From assembly GCF_014805625.2 (NCBI RefSeq), contig NW_023998415.1, forward strand, positions 31,556,983 through 31,620,982: DNA of 64,000 bases, in the 5' to 3' direction. Shown here piece after piece: positions 10,265 through 23,748 of the stretch. This DNA comes from Glossina fuscipes (lineage: Eukaryota > Arthropoda > Insecta > Diptera > Glossinidae). The position numbers and the translations under genes were made by a program. Position 1 is the stretch's first letter; each line of letters begins with the position of its first letter. The notes under the pieces are model-generated. The model saw only the letters and a list, made by a program, of their open reading frames with translations. It had not been told where the DNA came from and did not search any database.

Positions 10265-11982
10265 TTACACGAAATGAATAATTTTTTTCAAATACGAAAT
10301 AGTTTAACTAAAAATTTGCTTCGATCCAAACGCATAAAATGCAGTCGAAATGGATTGATTGCCCTTGCAATAAGTTCTAGCAATTTCTGTACGCTATGCA
10401 ATCGCGTATCTTTGCATGATGATTTGCCAAATAATATTGATCATAAAATAAAAACTCCTTGAAGGGGATCCGAAAAACACATCGACGGTATGGAATTAAA
10501 ACAAAAAAAAAAAAAAACGAATTAATTTGATCAACCGTTGCATGTACTAGGAATTGCAGAACTTGGCATTCATGTTCGTAACTTGCGTTTACATATAAAT
10601 GTTAAAGTTGGACGTGATCAGCGTAATTCATAAAAATTCGAAGTAGGTGTGACTAATGACATATGCCTATCTGAAATGGGAGAAAATCTTAACAGAATTC
10701 CATAAGTTTTGTATACGTCGTGCTGATATTAATCAAGCAGTGAGCTTGAAAGGCATAGATTTCTAAAATGAAGAATAGTTCTTACTCGGCTTAGTGTCGT
10801 CGTTTAATTTCTCTCTAACCAATGCTTTATAGGGATCAAACTTTCTATACAAGCTCTTGAAAAAGCATATCCAAGAAATATAATGGAATGGAATTTACAT
10901 CTGACTGACTCTTGTGAAGAATGGATGTGCTTTTAGGAAGCAATGCTACCTTATAACCGTCAAATTATTTACTTTTTCGAATTCATTCACAAAAAAAAAA
11001 TTTATATAGTAAAATATATTTTTTACACATATCTTTAAAGCAATAGTTGATGCTGAGTGATGATAGTTTTTCGTTTGATATTGATGCTGTGGATGTAGGG
11101 GATCAATGCTTTCCATGGGGAAGGTGCAGCGCGCGTACCACGCAACTAGTCAAACAATGATATTATTCTGCGAAATAGTTTAAATGACAACATTTGCCTA
11201 AAAACCGTATGCGTACGGCGCGGTAGTAACAGATTCTTTGATTAGGAATTACGCTATCCCTCGGTTGTTCTTCTCACGTGTCTTAATTTTTAACTTCAAA
11301 CTGCAACTCTATTATACATATATATATATATAGCATATGGGCTCAAAAAGCTATCAATTACTTTAGCAAGGAGTTTTTATTTTTAAAAATTCTCCGAATA
11401 ATTGGATGTAAAATCCGCGTTCGCGGTACCGATGACTACACGAACGCTTAGTTCTGTTTGCTTACGCAAACACATTGTTCTAAATATGGTTTTACTTTAA
11501 TATTAAATTAGTCGTAAGTTAAATATAATAGAGTCGTTAAATACCACCCAAAGCGACCGGTTGTAATGAAACAATAAACTTTGTCACGCAAATTTCGGTA
11601 AATAAATTTTTTAATTTTTTCGAGTGCAAAACCAAGTGAAGATAAGTAAAGCATTAAATCATTTTGCTAGACAATGTTCTTATGAAGCTCTAGTTAACGT
11701 TTGCAGTTAATCGGCCGAGAATTTGGGATATGTTAGCAGTAAGGTCATCCCGGAAAAAGTAGTTTGCAGAGAGCGGTTGTTTCGAAACTCGAAAAATCAA
11801 GCAAACAATTCGTTTCAAAATTTTTCATTATCATTGTTCAAGAGGCGAGGGTCCACTAATGCCGTTAACACAGATGTAAAAATAAAATGTACAACTAGAG
11901 CTCTTTAAGTCATATAGAAAGATCCGCGGCGACCAACTTAACACTCCAATAATCCGCTAATTTCCTCGGCTACAATTCCAAC

Positions 11983-12044
11983 GTATATATATATATATAT
12001 ATATATTATCCAATTCCAATATATATATATATATATATATATAT
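11983..12044. repeat. Duplicated (TA)n microsatellite
   Basis: Two (TA)n runs, each preceded by aattccaa, so a short unit and its repeat were duplicated together. Confidence 0.9.
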
Positions 12045-12791
12045 TTTTATATAATTTTTTTAAATTTATTTTTGATTCATTTGAGGAACGCTTTCTATTC
12101 TCATTCATATAAGCTGATCTAACTTTTAAATCTTATGTTATTTTGAAATATTATTCGGAAGTGATTGTGCCTTGTGACGTAATGCTGCCTTGATATTTAT
12201 GGTCGAAGTGAAGGATATCATCGATTTCATTTAGTTTATATATACTCGTATGCTTGCATAGCTACATATATAGTGTACTCGTGTAGGCTGTTTTTTGATG
12301 AGTTCAAAAGAGTTTAGCATTTCCACAAACTACACGTTAACGATTTCTTTTACGAAATCCGTATTCCAAAAAGCATATTCAATTTTACTAACTGCCTAAA
12401 ATGGGTTTTTTTTTGGAGAAGGAAAGAACGAGAAAAAAGACAAAAACATAATTATTAGCATTTATTCTTTAGCAACTGACAGCTGACAATATACTTGAAC
12501 AAGAATTGTAAATAAATAAATGAATGAATGCCGATCTTTATATATGTATAGATTTTATATTTTATATTTTTAGTATGTGTCAGTTGATTTAAACCATAAT
12601 TGAACTGTCATTTGCTTTGGCCGTAGAAAGTATTTTAAATGAATTTATTCTGTTCAATTGTGGTCTATGGATGTCTTCCCACCTGAAACATTTCTACAAC
12701 TTGTTTAATTTTTCATAAGTCTGTAAATGTCAGAAAATGTCATTTTGAATAACGCCAGATTCATAGAAACGAAATCTACGTTTTTGCTTTT

Positions 12792-12792
<1 letters not shown>

Positions 12793-12824
<32 letters not shown>
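12793..12824. repeat. Poly(T) tract, 32 bases
   Basis: Uninterrupted T run. Confidence 0.95.
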
Positions 12825-12828
<4 letters not shown>

Positions 12829-14920
12829 ATAGCTTAAATAAAAAATTGTAAACTTTTCGAGTTTTATTAAGTTTTTCATCGTGCACTAAAGACGAACTGA
12901 TGTTGCAAACTAAAACATATATGAAAGAAGTAAAAGAAAAAATGAAGTCAAACCATCAACTGCAGCCGTCAACTACAGCGACAACTCGAATTTAGGTCAA
13001 AGATTTTTATGCGATAATTTTTTAACTTTTGGTTAAAAAGAAAAATGAGGCAAAAGTAATAAAAAAAAATAAAAAAAAGAGAATTTTTAAAAAGTAATTG
13101 TTCGAAACGAAACCATGTCGTAGACACAAACATACACGCACCAATACCAACTAAGATATATTGAAAATAAAGCAAACTCTATTTGCGTTAAAGCGCATCA
13201 TAGTTTACCTAGCACTCTAAATGAATTTATAAAAATCAAAGGGATTTCATTAATTATAGGGCGAAATAGTTTCTCTGTTCAATTTTTATGTAGTTTTGCA
13301 AAAAAAAAAAAAATACTATTTATTTATGTTATATAAATAATTAACGAGACCATATTACAAATGATAACTTGGTTGCACTTTTTTCCCTATTTTGCTGCTG
13401 ATTTGTTTATCATTCTCAAACTTAATCGCTGGCGATCATCTAAAAATATATATATGCTTCTGCGTTTAAAATTAAAAAATTTTCAATTTCTATTTTCTTA
13501 CATATATACGGTGCAGAGGCATTATCCTATTTGTCATATGTGTTAGAGATTTGTTGGTTGAAATGGCCGCGGCAGCGGTACACTGGCCTCCAGTGAGATC
13601 GCTTTAAAACTATGGTATTGTTATAGGGAAGACTCAGTGGGACCGAAGTGCAGATCACGTTGACTGTGGAAATCTACGTCAACCACGTTGATAATAGCTA
13701 TAGATATATATAGAGCAAAGTTTTGGCAACTCATGACAGCTGTGGCTGTCTAGAACACGAACGACTTTTTTTGTCTTAGCTTAGGATGGTAACCAATAAA
13801 TGAGATTTCCTTGATTTTTTTAAAACCTGATAGCTTTTGTCAAGGTCTTTGTAGAACAGGCCCATTCTTATAATTTATAGGCCAATCATTAGCAGTTGGC
13901 CGTAAGGTTTTATTTAAATTCGCTTCCTTTTTTGATTAGATAGGGCGAAAAATATGGTTCCAAAAGCTTTGCATTATAACGAAAGGTATTTTCTTATGTG
14001 AGTTTGTTCATTTAATACTTCCTTCGAAATGTTCCAATGCTTCGGAATTTAGGGATAAACCATTATTATGAAAATGTTATGTATGACAAAAAGAATTCAT
14101 AAAAAAATTTGCCCAAATATTAGGAAAGTAACAAAGCAAAGAAAAAAGTGTTTGTCAGCAAAAAAAGACTCACAAAAATTCCCTGATAAGGAATTCTCTG
14201 AAAAATAAAAGTCTAGTGAGTAAAAGGATTAAGAGTAACATTACAACAAAATGTGCTATCTGTGATGTATGCGAAGTCGATCAAGTGAGTCGGTACGCCT
14301 AGTGGGGTGAAGTGTGATGATATGACAAATCAGTACTTAACATGTATGTCGAGGGGGGTAATCATCGTAAACGGTTCAGATTTCTTTTTTGTTGATATAA
14401 TAGTTGGTTTAAGCCTTCTAGAATGGAAATATGGAACAGTTCCTAGCCAGAACGCAATTATTTCCTATGCACTCCATAAAGATTGCCTATGGCAAATAAC
14501 AAAATGCTCAACCAAATCTCTTTCTTATTATTTTATAATTTCTTTAATCTGCTATAGGCTTTTTTTGAAGTGTGTTCAAGTTCATTTTTTTGGAAACAGC
14601 AACCAGCATTTTTCCCACAATTTCGATTTTTTTCATCGGAATGTTTTCGAAAATATCTTTAAAACAACATCCCAAAGAGCAAACATAAGTTATTTTTTGA
14701 TAATTTAATTCAAACTGATTCCTTCACAAGGGCGTACGTTATTGATCGGAAATTTTAACAATGAAATATTTTTAAAAAAATACTATCTCTACAGGAATTT
14801 CTACAGGTCTATAACTGGTATGTAAATTGAATGTGTTTTTATTACCGTTCTGTACGGTTTTTTTCTTCCAACCCAAAACTGCCCACCAAGAAGCCTTTCT
14901 TTAGGGTGTCACTGTTGTGA

Positions 14921-14930
14921 GTGTGTGTGT

Positions 14931-14964
<34 letters not shown>
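14921..14964. repeat. (GT)n microsatellite
   Basis: About 22 dinucleotide units with one interruption (gtgtat). Confidence 0.95.
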
Positions 14965-14966
<2 letters not shown>

Positions 14967-17569
14967 GGGGGAAGAGTGCTAATAATTGTTGTGTATAACG
15001 GCAGGAACAAGATCAAATTCTTATATTAATTATTTACGCTTGTTGCGCATATATTTTTTATGCTCATATATTATTAGCATGTATTTGCGTTGCCTGCCGC
15101 TTGCATCCGAAATCCAAAGCACATGGACTTCTTTCGTAGCGCTAACATTCAACAATATATGAGTAAAAATCTATAAAAAATGTAAAAAGCAATTTTTTCT
15201 TGTGGTTGTGGCATTGCAGGTGAACTCAGCCTTGTTTTGCTGTAAAAGAAATACTAATTAATAGTCACTTAACGATATATTATATAAGGGGTTTTGTAAG
15301 CATAGCAAAGAAAATGTTTTCTTTTCTTTCACTACATTATCATAATAAACTCTGGGTATAAGGAACGTGTTCCTAAGTCTTGAAAAATTGATGAATCGTT
15401 TGCGAACGTTTACTCTGTGCTACATTATGTTAATTTTTAAGCAAATTGGTGGTCAGTCTTATTGAAAATAATACGCAATGCTCATGAACATGTATGGAGT
15501 ATCAAGTCCGTTCAATTAAATGAAAGCAAACACAATTCTGTGTAGGTAGATCATTAGACGAGGGAAATGCAAACAAGGAAACGATAGATCATATATTACA
15601 ACGTTTGGATTGCCATAAAGCAATAAATATCTGTATGACCTTATATATATCTTGCGTAGTATGCTGGATATTTATATTAATTTTGCTAATAACAACGTGG
15701 TAAACAGAAAATATTTATTACAAATATTAATTAACCCTAAAGCTGCATAGCTTTGTCCTATCTTTCATAATATAATATATTTCGAGATTTGTTTTATATT
15801 ATATTGCATTTGTCACTTTTATTTCAATTTTATGGTATAATACCTTGCACGAGATGAAGTCACTCTAGCTCTACCTGAATGCGATTAACAATGACTTCAT
15901 TTTTATTGCTTTAATGACAAGAGGGAATACAATGCAAACGATTTGTTTGAAAATTGAATCATTTTATAATTATTATTATTTTATTTCTCTATTATCTCAA
16001 AGTATCATAAAACCAAAAGGTCATATATTTTTCCTTCATTTTATTTTAGATTTCATTATATGCTATGTTATATGCGTTATCTTTTAGATATGTTAAGCCA
16101 TGCGCATGCATTATTCTGTATCGAAATTCCGGCAATCGCGGAAAATGCTCATCGTTCGTTCACACATATTAGACAAAGTTGAGGGTTCGCGTTCGTTTCA
16201 TTGGAAAGTTAGAGTTTGTGGCGATAATTTTTGTGCTATTATTGAAGCTTTTATGGGAATTGCGGCGGTAAAATATTGAAAAATTTCTTTGTCTAATGTA
16301 TAGATAACTTTTCATTGTTAATATATGCGCAGCCAGTTAGGAAATGTCCTCTATGCATATAGCCATCTGGTGAAGAAGGCGAAAGACAGAATATTGTCCC
16401 GACTTGAAAGAGGAAAATATCTGTTAGATGGTTTGCGTTAAAGAAGAACGAGCAGTTATCGTAATGTATCAAGGGTTAAATTCCATTAAGAGTGTATGAG
16501 AAAGCCGAGAAGCCCGTGCATTCCTATTAAAGGTCGTGATTGGTGAATAAATCAATTTTGATGAATATCAATAGAACTCGCAGTGAAAATTCATTACTAT
16601 TAACAATATCCGTCCCCCATACGAACTATCATTTAGTTCGAACGACTACTTAAATTTATTTGTTCAATTAAAGAAATAAAAAAAAAGAATAAACGGGAAA
16701 AATTTTGCATTGATGAAATATTTATGTAATATAGAAAACGGTTAATTATATAGTGATTATGTTATGAGATCGTAGTTCTATATAAATTCATTTTCAAAAT
16801 ATCGATTGTTTAACTTATACTTGATGGTTGATAATAACGATGAGTTAGGCTGAAGTTGTCTAACAACTGCAACTACTTCAAAAATGATACCATATGGTTC
16901 CGTATATTGATTTTGGATATTTTCAGGCATTTTATTTGATTTTTTGTATCAGGTCTTGACTGACGAATTAGTTATGCGAAAACTATATGGATAAGACGGT
17001 CATCGTTGTTATTAAATTTGTATTAAAATGGCATTTAATGTAATAAAATTGTTTGTGATTTGGCTTTATTCCTGCGATCTTGAATTTGAATAGCAAAGTG
17101 CAGAGCGACATGGGCCCCTTTTTAAACCACAAATGCGGCCAAAATGTAAATTTACTCATAAAAAGGTATTCAACTTAGGTCAAAATATATCGAGTAGGCG
17201 TATATTTAAATGTCTTACTGTGTCGTCGTCGTCGATTTTGTCAAGCGCTTACACTTGTGAAGCCTGTCACGTTTGCAGGGTTGTCGTGTGTTTTTAATAA
17301 TGATGATGAAACTAATAATATACACAAGAAGAACAACTAAGTGCTGAGTGTCCAAAGATTTGTTCTAAGTACCATATGATTTTTTAATTAAATTACTAAT
17401 TTACATTTAATTGATATTATTATGTTTTTAATGCATTAAACTGTTTAATAGATTTTTAACATTTCACAGTTGTTATTGGAATAAGTTTCGAAATAAAAGG
17501 GTCTTTAATGCATACAAATAGAAGGAAGAGAAAATTGCAAACAGATGGTTGCAGCAAATGGGTATAAAA

Positions 17570-17594
17570 TAAGTAAATAAATAAATAAATAAAT
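17570..17594. repeat. (AAAT)n microsatellite
   Basis: Tetranucleotide run. Similar runs occur at about 37808-37834, 38447-38473, 39066-39085 and 49030-49046; some may be tails of retroposed sequences. Confidence 0.85.
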
Positions 17595-18712
17595 ATATGA
17601 TAAAAAAAAAACCTTGCCTTTGCATTTACAATCAATGTCAATGTCAAGTACAAGACTTGAAACCATAGAGTTATGCATATGTACGAATGTATGATATCAC
17701 ATCAGTCTATAGCAATTGTTATTAGGTCTCTTGTTTGCCTCTGTTATGTTAAAACTTGTGGTATCTTTTTATGTTTTTGTTTTGATCTTTCCTTTTTTTA
17801 TTTTTTTTTTGTTTTATTTTTACGGTTCATGTTCGTGTTCTTCGCTCGAACACAAAAGTAATACTTAAACACAATAATGAATAAGAAACAAGTGTCTGCA
17901 TTTTAGTACAATGTTCGTTTCTTGTATTTGTTCTCTGTTTTTCATTTTTATTTTTTTTTGTTTATTAATTTTTTTTTAAATACAAGTAACGTTTTCTTCT
18001 TTTTATTCTTTCTTTATTGTGCGACGAAGACATAACGAAATGTATCTTAGAACAAGTATCATATCAGCAGTGATATATTAGGCAACAAGTTTGTAAATAT
18101 AACCTAACAGATTTTGAAACTTGAAGAATAAAATAAAATAAAATAAATTCTTTTTGTAAGGAAAGGCAAAGAGTGTTTGCTTTTAGCGTGAAAATGAATA
18201 ATTTTCAACTTTATTATTAGACTTATAATCACCTGTACATGAACAGAAGAGAGAGAGAGAGAAAGAGAGAGGGAGAGATTATGTTATTTAATTTAAAATG
18301 CCAATAAGCCATATTTATATTTTTTGCAATTCTTTTTACACACATTTCAGTTTATTCGTTTGTTTTCAGTGTACTATAAGAATCGTGAAAATTTGACAAA
18401 TTTGGGTAAAGGAAACTAAAGTTGATTGCATATTTGCAGTCAAGCTTAAGGTACGCACAACGTAGCAACTATTGAGGAAAAGTTTTCAAAAGAAAACTTA
18501 GATAGTTGAATAAAATTCAAAAAAGTTACAAATACCAACGCGAGTTACGTATGTCTTTTATGTAGACTTAAATCAGTTCAATGAATCAGTTTGGAAATCA
18601 ATGTTGTTACGATAGGTACGTATTACAAATCTAGTGAAACTGAAATATTTTTATATTTTTCAGTGCTAAAGTAATACTTCGCGCCTTACTTGATAAATTT
18701 AATATTAAAAGC

Positions 18713-18737
<25 letters not shown>
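18713..18737. repeat. Poly(A) tract, 25 bases
   Basis: Uninterrupted A run. Confidence 0.95.
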
Positions 18738-18744
<7 letters not shown>

Positions 18745-21066
18745 AGAGAAAGCACATATAAAAGAATTAAAAACGTCTTATGCAACCATTTCTTCTTCAA
18801 AGTGATAATAAAAAAAATAAAAAAATTCTCAAAAAATGAATAATAAATTAAAAAAAAAAAAAAGAAAACGATCTTCCTATCCTTCAATATCCATTCCTTG
18901 CGTTGCTCCATTGAACCTCTTTCTCGATTTCGTTTCAATTCCTTCAGGCATTTTTCTCTCTAACTTATTGGCCTAGAAGCGTCGTTAGCTAGATTTAAAG
19001 TTGTGCACAAAACGTGCAAATATTCGCTGAACGGGACGCTAGGTCAGTGCTAGTTGCATTAATCGAATTAATTTACAAAACTAGTTAATAAATGTACTAC
19101 TGTTCTAGACAGATAGTCACATATTAAGACATCAGACCAAATTTAAGCAAACCTTAAGAGAAACAAAAGAATATCGGAAACCCTGTACATATAAGCAAAG
19201 TGCTTTATTCATTCGAGAAGACCGATCGATCTGGTGAAATGTTTCATTGTAAAAACGAAATGCATTTAATTTGGGTTTGTATGGATGCATGAGTTGTCGA
19301 TCTGGTCGATCTAATAATCTGAACGGGGATCATAAAATAGAGAAAAGCACTAATCTCGAAAGAATCTCTCAAATTTCATTCACGACGATCTATTATAGCC
19401 TTTTATAGTCGCGTAATCATTTTAATTAGTTTACCATTGAGTTTAAATTACTTAACTTTTGTTACACTTGCATTTATAATAAATGAAAAGAAAATCCATC
19501 GCAATTGCTTAACATGACACTTAGCTTATAAATGAATAAATATATTAATTGATTCGGGTAAATGTATAGAATTGCTATTAACTTGAATCAGCAAATTTAT
19601 TGCCTTATTTACATAAAAATTGTTTTTCGTAAACGATTTATAGTTTTGACATTTTAACGATAAAAAATAATTACTACAAATGAATTGCGTATACAATTTG
19701 TAACAAGAATAAATTCATTTTACAATTTTACAAATTCATTTTAATCACAGTCAAATGAGTAGCGGATAACATTCTTTCCAATTGTTCTCATTCATCCAAT
19801 AATCTCTATGCATTATTCAATGCTATGTTATATGTAAATAGATAGAATGATCACAATTCTAACTGGCTGACAATTATAACGTCAATGAATAACGAGCGAC
19901 AATAACGAATTGAAAATACGATAATCAATTTAGGATATTACGTGAAACACAGCGTTCAAAGGAATAATTGAAAGTCGATTTCACAACGCCATACTGAATA
20001 AACAATAGCTCATAATAGCTTTAAATCTTAATTGCGGCCAATTTCTGAGCAAAATCGCTGGGACGTGGCAAACATGTTTTGTTCCGAAAATGGTACTCGT
20101 TAGCGTTTCATTTGAACTATTGATGATGTGATGTTGACACGAGTTTGCAAAACCTATGACGAGAATGTCCATTATCGTCTTCGATTCGATGCACTAGAAA
20201 AGCTCTGCAGTCTTTTATATGGAAATGCAGAACAGTAACTATTTTTATCAACACCTTTTGCTTTATTTAATGCAAAACGAACGATCTGCAATAAGCACCT
20301 ACTAGACATTGATTTTAATCGTATTTGGTCACTTCAAGTTTGTAAAATTCGAGAATTATTGAAGAAAACCCGACCCATCCATCAATCAATCGACTTTATT
20401 TTTGCAGCAGCAATGTTTTCATGGGAAAGTTGAATCACTTCGCTCGAGTTTCGACTGAGTTTGATATTTTAAACATATATAGGATCACTTTGCGACAACT
20501 TAAGTGGACGGGGCGGCTCTCATGAATGACGTGACTTGCATGGACGAGCAAAGGCATTCCTTGTAATGGTATTAGTTTCGTTCAGAACCCATGTTGTAAT
20601 GTTATTTCTAACAGTTGGCGATTTGGTGCCAGATCCATGCGAGCGGCGTCGTTGATTCGTTGATTTTCAAAATGCGGCGTATTACGGTGCACTAGATTTG
20701 CTGAAAGTTTATTACATTCACGCTTAGCTGATCATCCCAACTAATATTAATATATTCGTAATCACTGTGGACAAGGAAATGGATTTAAAGAATATTTCCT
20801 GCCTGCCATCGTTGGAAATTGCGTTTACAATCTAAACATGTTGCTAAGAGACACATACCTGTTTCTAGATTTTTCTTTTCAACCTAAGTAGGTAAATTTT
20901 GTAAATCAATACAATGGAGCATTTCGAAAACCAGCCACTTCGGATCAAAAACTTCTCTACTCAAATAAGACTCAGCATGTGAATGCTGCTTGTTGCGTAT
21001 GCCTTGACTCGCAAAATATGACTTAAAACCTTTACGGCATGCAATACGATATATATGGTCTACATA

Positions 21067-22318
21067 TTAGCTTGGGGAAAAAGAAATCCATTATTTTTAC
21101 GGTAGATGGCTGCACTGATAGATTTCTCGTAAAGTATCGATCAAACAATTTCAGTTTTATGCTCGTCGGAAGGGTGACATTTCGCAATAAAAAAAATTCT
21201 TTTGCTGTTTTTTGTTTGGTGCATTCAGTTGTGAGTTACAGCGTGTTAAAAATGGAAGTGAACAAAGAGAAAATTCGGTACATTTTACAGTTTTTCTTTG
21301 ACAATGGCGAAAATGCAAGCCAGGCGGCTAAAATTGTGAATGGTGTTTATGGTTCCGATACTGTAACAGCCAATTATGTGCAATTTTGGTTTCGTAGATT
21401 CCGTTCAGGAATTTTTGATGCACAGGTAGGCTGGTCGTCGAAAATGTCGATAAAATCGGAGAAATGATCGAAGTTGACCGGCATGTTAGCAGTCGTAACA
21501 TCGCCCAGGAGCTAAAAATCGACCATAAAACAGTTTTAAACCATTTACACAAAGCTGGATTCAAAAAGACGCTCGATGTTTGGGTGCCACACCAATTAAC
21601 AGAAAAAAACATGATGGATCGAATTTCCATCTGCGAAGCCTTGGCCAAACGGAATGAGATAGACCCATTTCTTAAACGGATGGTGACTGGAGATGAGAAA
21701 TCGATCACATACGATAACCCTGTGCGAAAACGATCGTGGTCAAAGAGCGGTGAAGCACCTCAAACGGCCAGGAAGGTTTTGCTATGCATTTGGTAGGACT
21801 GGAAGGGGATTATTTATTATGAGTTGCTTCCATATGGCCAAACGCTAAATTCTGATCTCTACTGTCAACAACTGGACCGTTTGAAGATAGCGATTGACCA
21901 GAAACGGCCAGAATTGGCCAACAGGAGAGGTGTCGTGTTCCACGAGGACAACGCTAGGCCACACACATCTACAGTGACTCGCCAGAAACTTCGGGAGCTT
22001 GGTTGGGAAGTTTTAATGCATCCGCCATACAGTCCGGACTTGGCACCAAGCGATTATCATCTTTTTCTTGCATTGCAAAATTTCTTTAATGATAAAAAAT
22101 TGGAATCTAGGGAGGATTGTGAAAATCGACTACTAGAGTTTTTTGCAAATAGAGACCAGGACTTCTATGAGAGAGGCATTTTGAAGTTACCTTTAAAATG
22201 GCAACAAATCATATAACAAAACGATGCACATTTGACCCAAATCGGACAATCCGAAGCATGTTAAATAAAGTCCTGAAGTTCATATGAAAATAATGGATTT
22301 CTTTTTCCCCAAACTAAC
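21067..22318 (+). mobile_element. Mariner transposon, nearly complete but inactivated
   Basis: The element is about 1.25 kb, close to the usual 1.3 kb. Its terminal inverted repeats are 31 bases (21067-21097 and 22287-22317), begin TTAGCTTGGGGAAAAAG and differ at one position. A TA lies just outside the left end (21065-21066). On the right one extra C separates the repeat from a TA (22319-22320). If the ends are set at G[C/T]TTGGGG instead, TA dinucleotides abut both sides exactly (21068-21069, 22315-22316). The right flank runs into a (TA)n microsatellite. Between the ends is a transposase reading frame with a few disabling lesions. Near-identical inverted repeats mean the ends may still be recognised by a transposase supplied from elsewhere. 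Confidence 0.95.
21252..22264 (+). pseudogene. Mariner transposase, DD34D, disabled
   Basis: Mariner transposase binds the inverted repeats and cuts and pastes the element at TA. Part 1 (ATG 21252 to 21467) begins MEVNKEKIRYIL and gives the helix-turn-helix DNA-binding domain with NGVYG and WFRRFRSG. A short deletion with frameshift near 21426 removes the linker segment before VDKIGEM. Part 2 (21464-21796) has the second DNA-binding half, the WVPHQL motif and TGDE with the first catalytic Asp (codon 21692), and lacks about six residues before TARKVLL. A TGG-to-TAG stop at 21794-21796 interrupts it; the same frame continues to HEDNARPH (Asp codon 21947) and YSPDLAPSDYHLF (Asp codon 22052), which are 34 residues apart. 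A stop at 22214-22216 comes before the probable original stop at 22262-22264, which overlaps an AATAAA signal. All three catalytic Asp are present. It resembles mellifera-like mariners; the subfamily is tentative. Confidence 0.93.

Positions 22319-22363
<45 letters not shown>
22319..22363. repeat. (TA)n microsatellite at the mariner's right edge
   Basis: A (TA)n run with one interruption, directly abutting the transposon. Mariners insert at TA, so a (TA)n tract is a likely target. Confidence 0.93.
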
Positions 22364-22369
<6 letters not shown>

Positions 22370-23388
22370 GAACTGAAGGGAGTTCACCTTTGCTTTGTTG
22401 CAAATAAACTAAGCACGTGACTTAACAGATTCGGTCTAAGCTAAATATAAATTTTCCCATGGTTTTGTAGCGGAATGTAGCAAGCCAATGAGGACGTTGT
22501 AAACCAACTATTGCCTCAAGCTAGCGATCTATTATTGTGACAAAATCGAAATGACGCGTTCATTCGCGGGCTCTAAAAAAGTCATATTCAATCAATTTCT
22601 TTTAATTCATTCTCTTCTCACTTTTAATAAAAAATGCATGTAATAAGTTTGTCAAATATTTTTATACTCTAAAAATACATACATACATATTTTTAATTAG
22701 AATGAATATTGAAGTTTATGCAATCATGTTGATATCTCTATTCCTTTCTCAAAATAGATTTAAAATATTTTTTAAAACATTAAGTTTGCTTTTAAGATTG
22801 TCTTGTTACTTGCAATTGTATTATTTTAGAAATAGGGGAATCGTTCAATTAGTTTAGAAACGCATTCACGCAATTAACAAGGATCTGAATAGCTATTGAT
22901 TCGGTAAGAATATTCATATTATGTTGCCACATAATTGTAATACATTTCAGTGTTCGCAAGGCAGAGAGGACAGAAAACTAATGTATATACATGTATATAT
23001 GTGTAGAATTAATTAATGCTTATAGGTCATTAATGTTTGTGTAGGCGCTTAATTTTACTTAAAGTTCAATAATGTTGCTTGTATTACGAGCAACAGTGTT
23101 CGCTTCCCCGATGACGTACGCTTTTGACATTTTGTTTAGAAACACTTTCGATCCGATTGTGAGAGGCACTATGGTAGACTTTTATTTATTGAAAAGTCGA
23201 TAATAAAAGATTTAAAGTAACAATATTCAAGCACAAGCTTTTTAATTGACTTTTTATAATATACTTACCGCTTCCAACTGACAATTTAATGTTTGAAATG
23301 TTAGATCAAATGCTGACACGTCTACATGTGCGAATTCTCCCTTTTTTATACGTTCAATACGTACGTTCAATAGCTAAAATAAGTAAAA

Positions 23389-23390
<2 letters not shown>

Positions 23391-23422
<32 letters not shown>
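23391..23422. repeat. Poly(A) tract, 32 bases
   Basis: Uninterrupted A run. Confidence 0.95.
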
Positions 23423-23424
<2 letters not shown>

Positions 23425-23721
23425 ATGATTTCTCTCTCCCTCCCTCCTTTCCACCCTCGTTGGCTTCATCTTTCACTTTGTATATAGTGTTGATAAAGTG
23501 TGAGCTTAACTCTGCTTCATTTCTACAATGCTTTGTAGATTTTTATTTATTTTCAACTCGTCGTGTGATATTTGATGGTCATCTCCACTTTTGTCTGTGT
23601 GTATGGTTTATGGTTAAAATAAAAAATAAAATAAAAAAAGTGAAAATAATAATAAAACATAAAGCAAATATTGATATATCGCTTTCAGTTTGTTTAGATT
23701 TTTATTTGTTGTTTCTTTTGG

Positions 23722-23748
23722 TTTTTTTTTTTTTTTTTTTTTTTTTTT
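23722..23748. repeat. Poly(T) tract, 27 bases
   Basis: Uninterrupted T run. Confidence 0.95.

Larger units (their letters stand above)
10265..14900. other. Unassigned AT-rich DNA
   Basis: No gene recognised. The part next to the transposase relic (10265-10600) may include its decayed N-terminal half, but I could not align it. Contents: (TA)n pairs at 11983-12044, a 32-base T tract at 12793-12824, and a small perfect inverted repeat, cactgg-cct-ccagtg, at 13581-13595. The 133-codon frame at 14307-14708 has no known motif. Confidence 0.5.
14965..21066. other. Unassigned AT-rich DNA
   Basis: About 6 kb without a recognisable gene or repeat family. It holds an (AAAT)n run at about 17570-17594, an imperfect (GA)n run at about 18247-18279 and a 25-base A tract at 18713-18737. 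Confidence 0.55.

Noticed and set aside
13581..13595. Inverted repeat cactgg-cct-ccagtg as a terminator or transposon end
   Set aside because: A 6-bp stem is expected by chance in 64 kb, and there is no T run or transposon sequence next to it.
14307..14708. 133-codon open frame
   Set aside because: Its composition follows the AT-rich background and it has no recognisable domain, splice context or repeat similarity.
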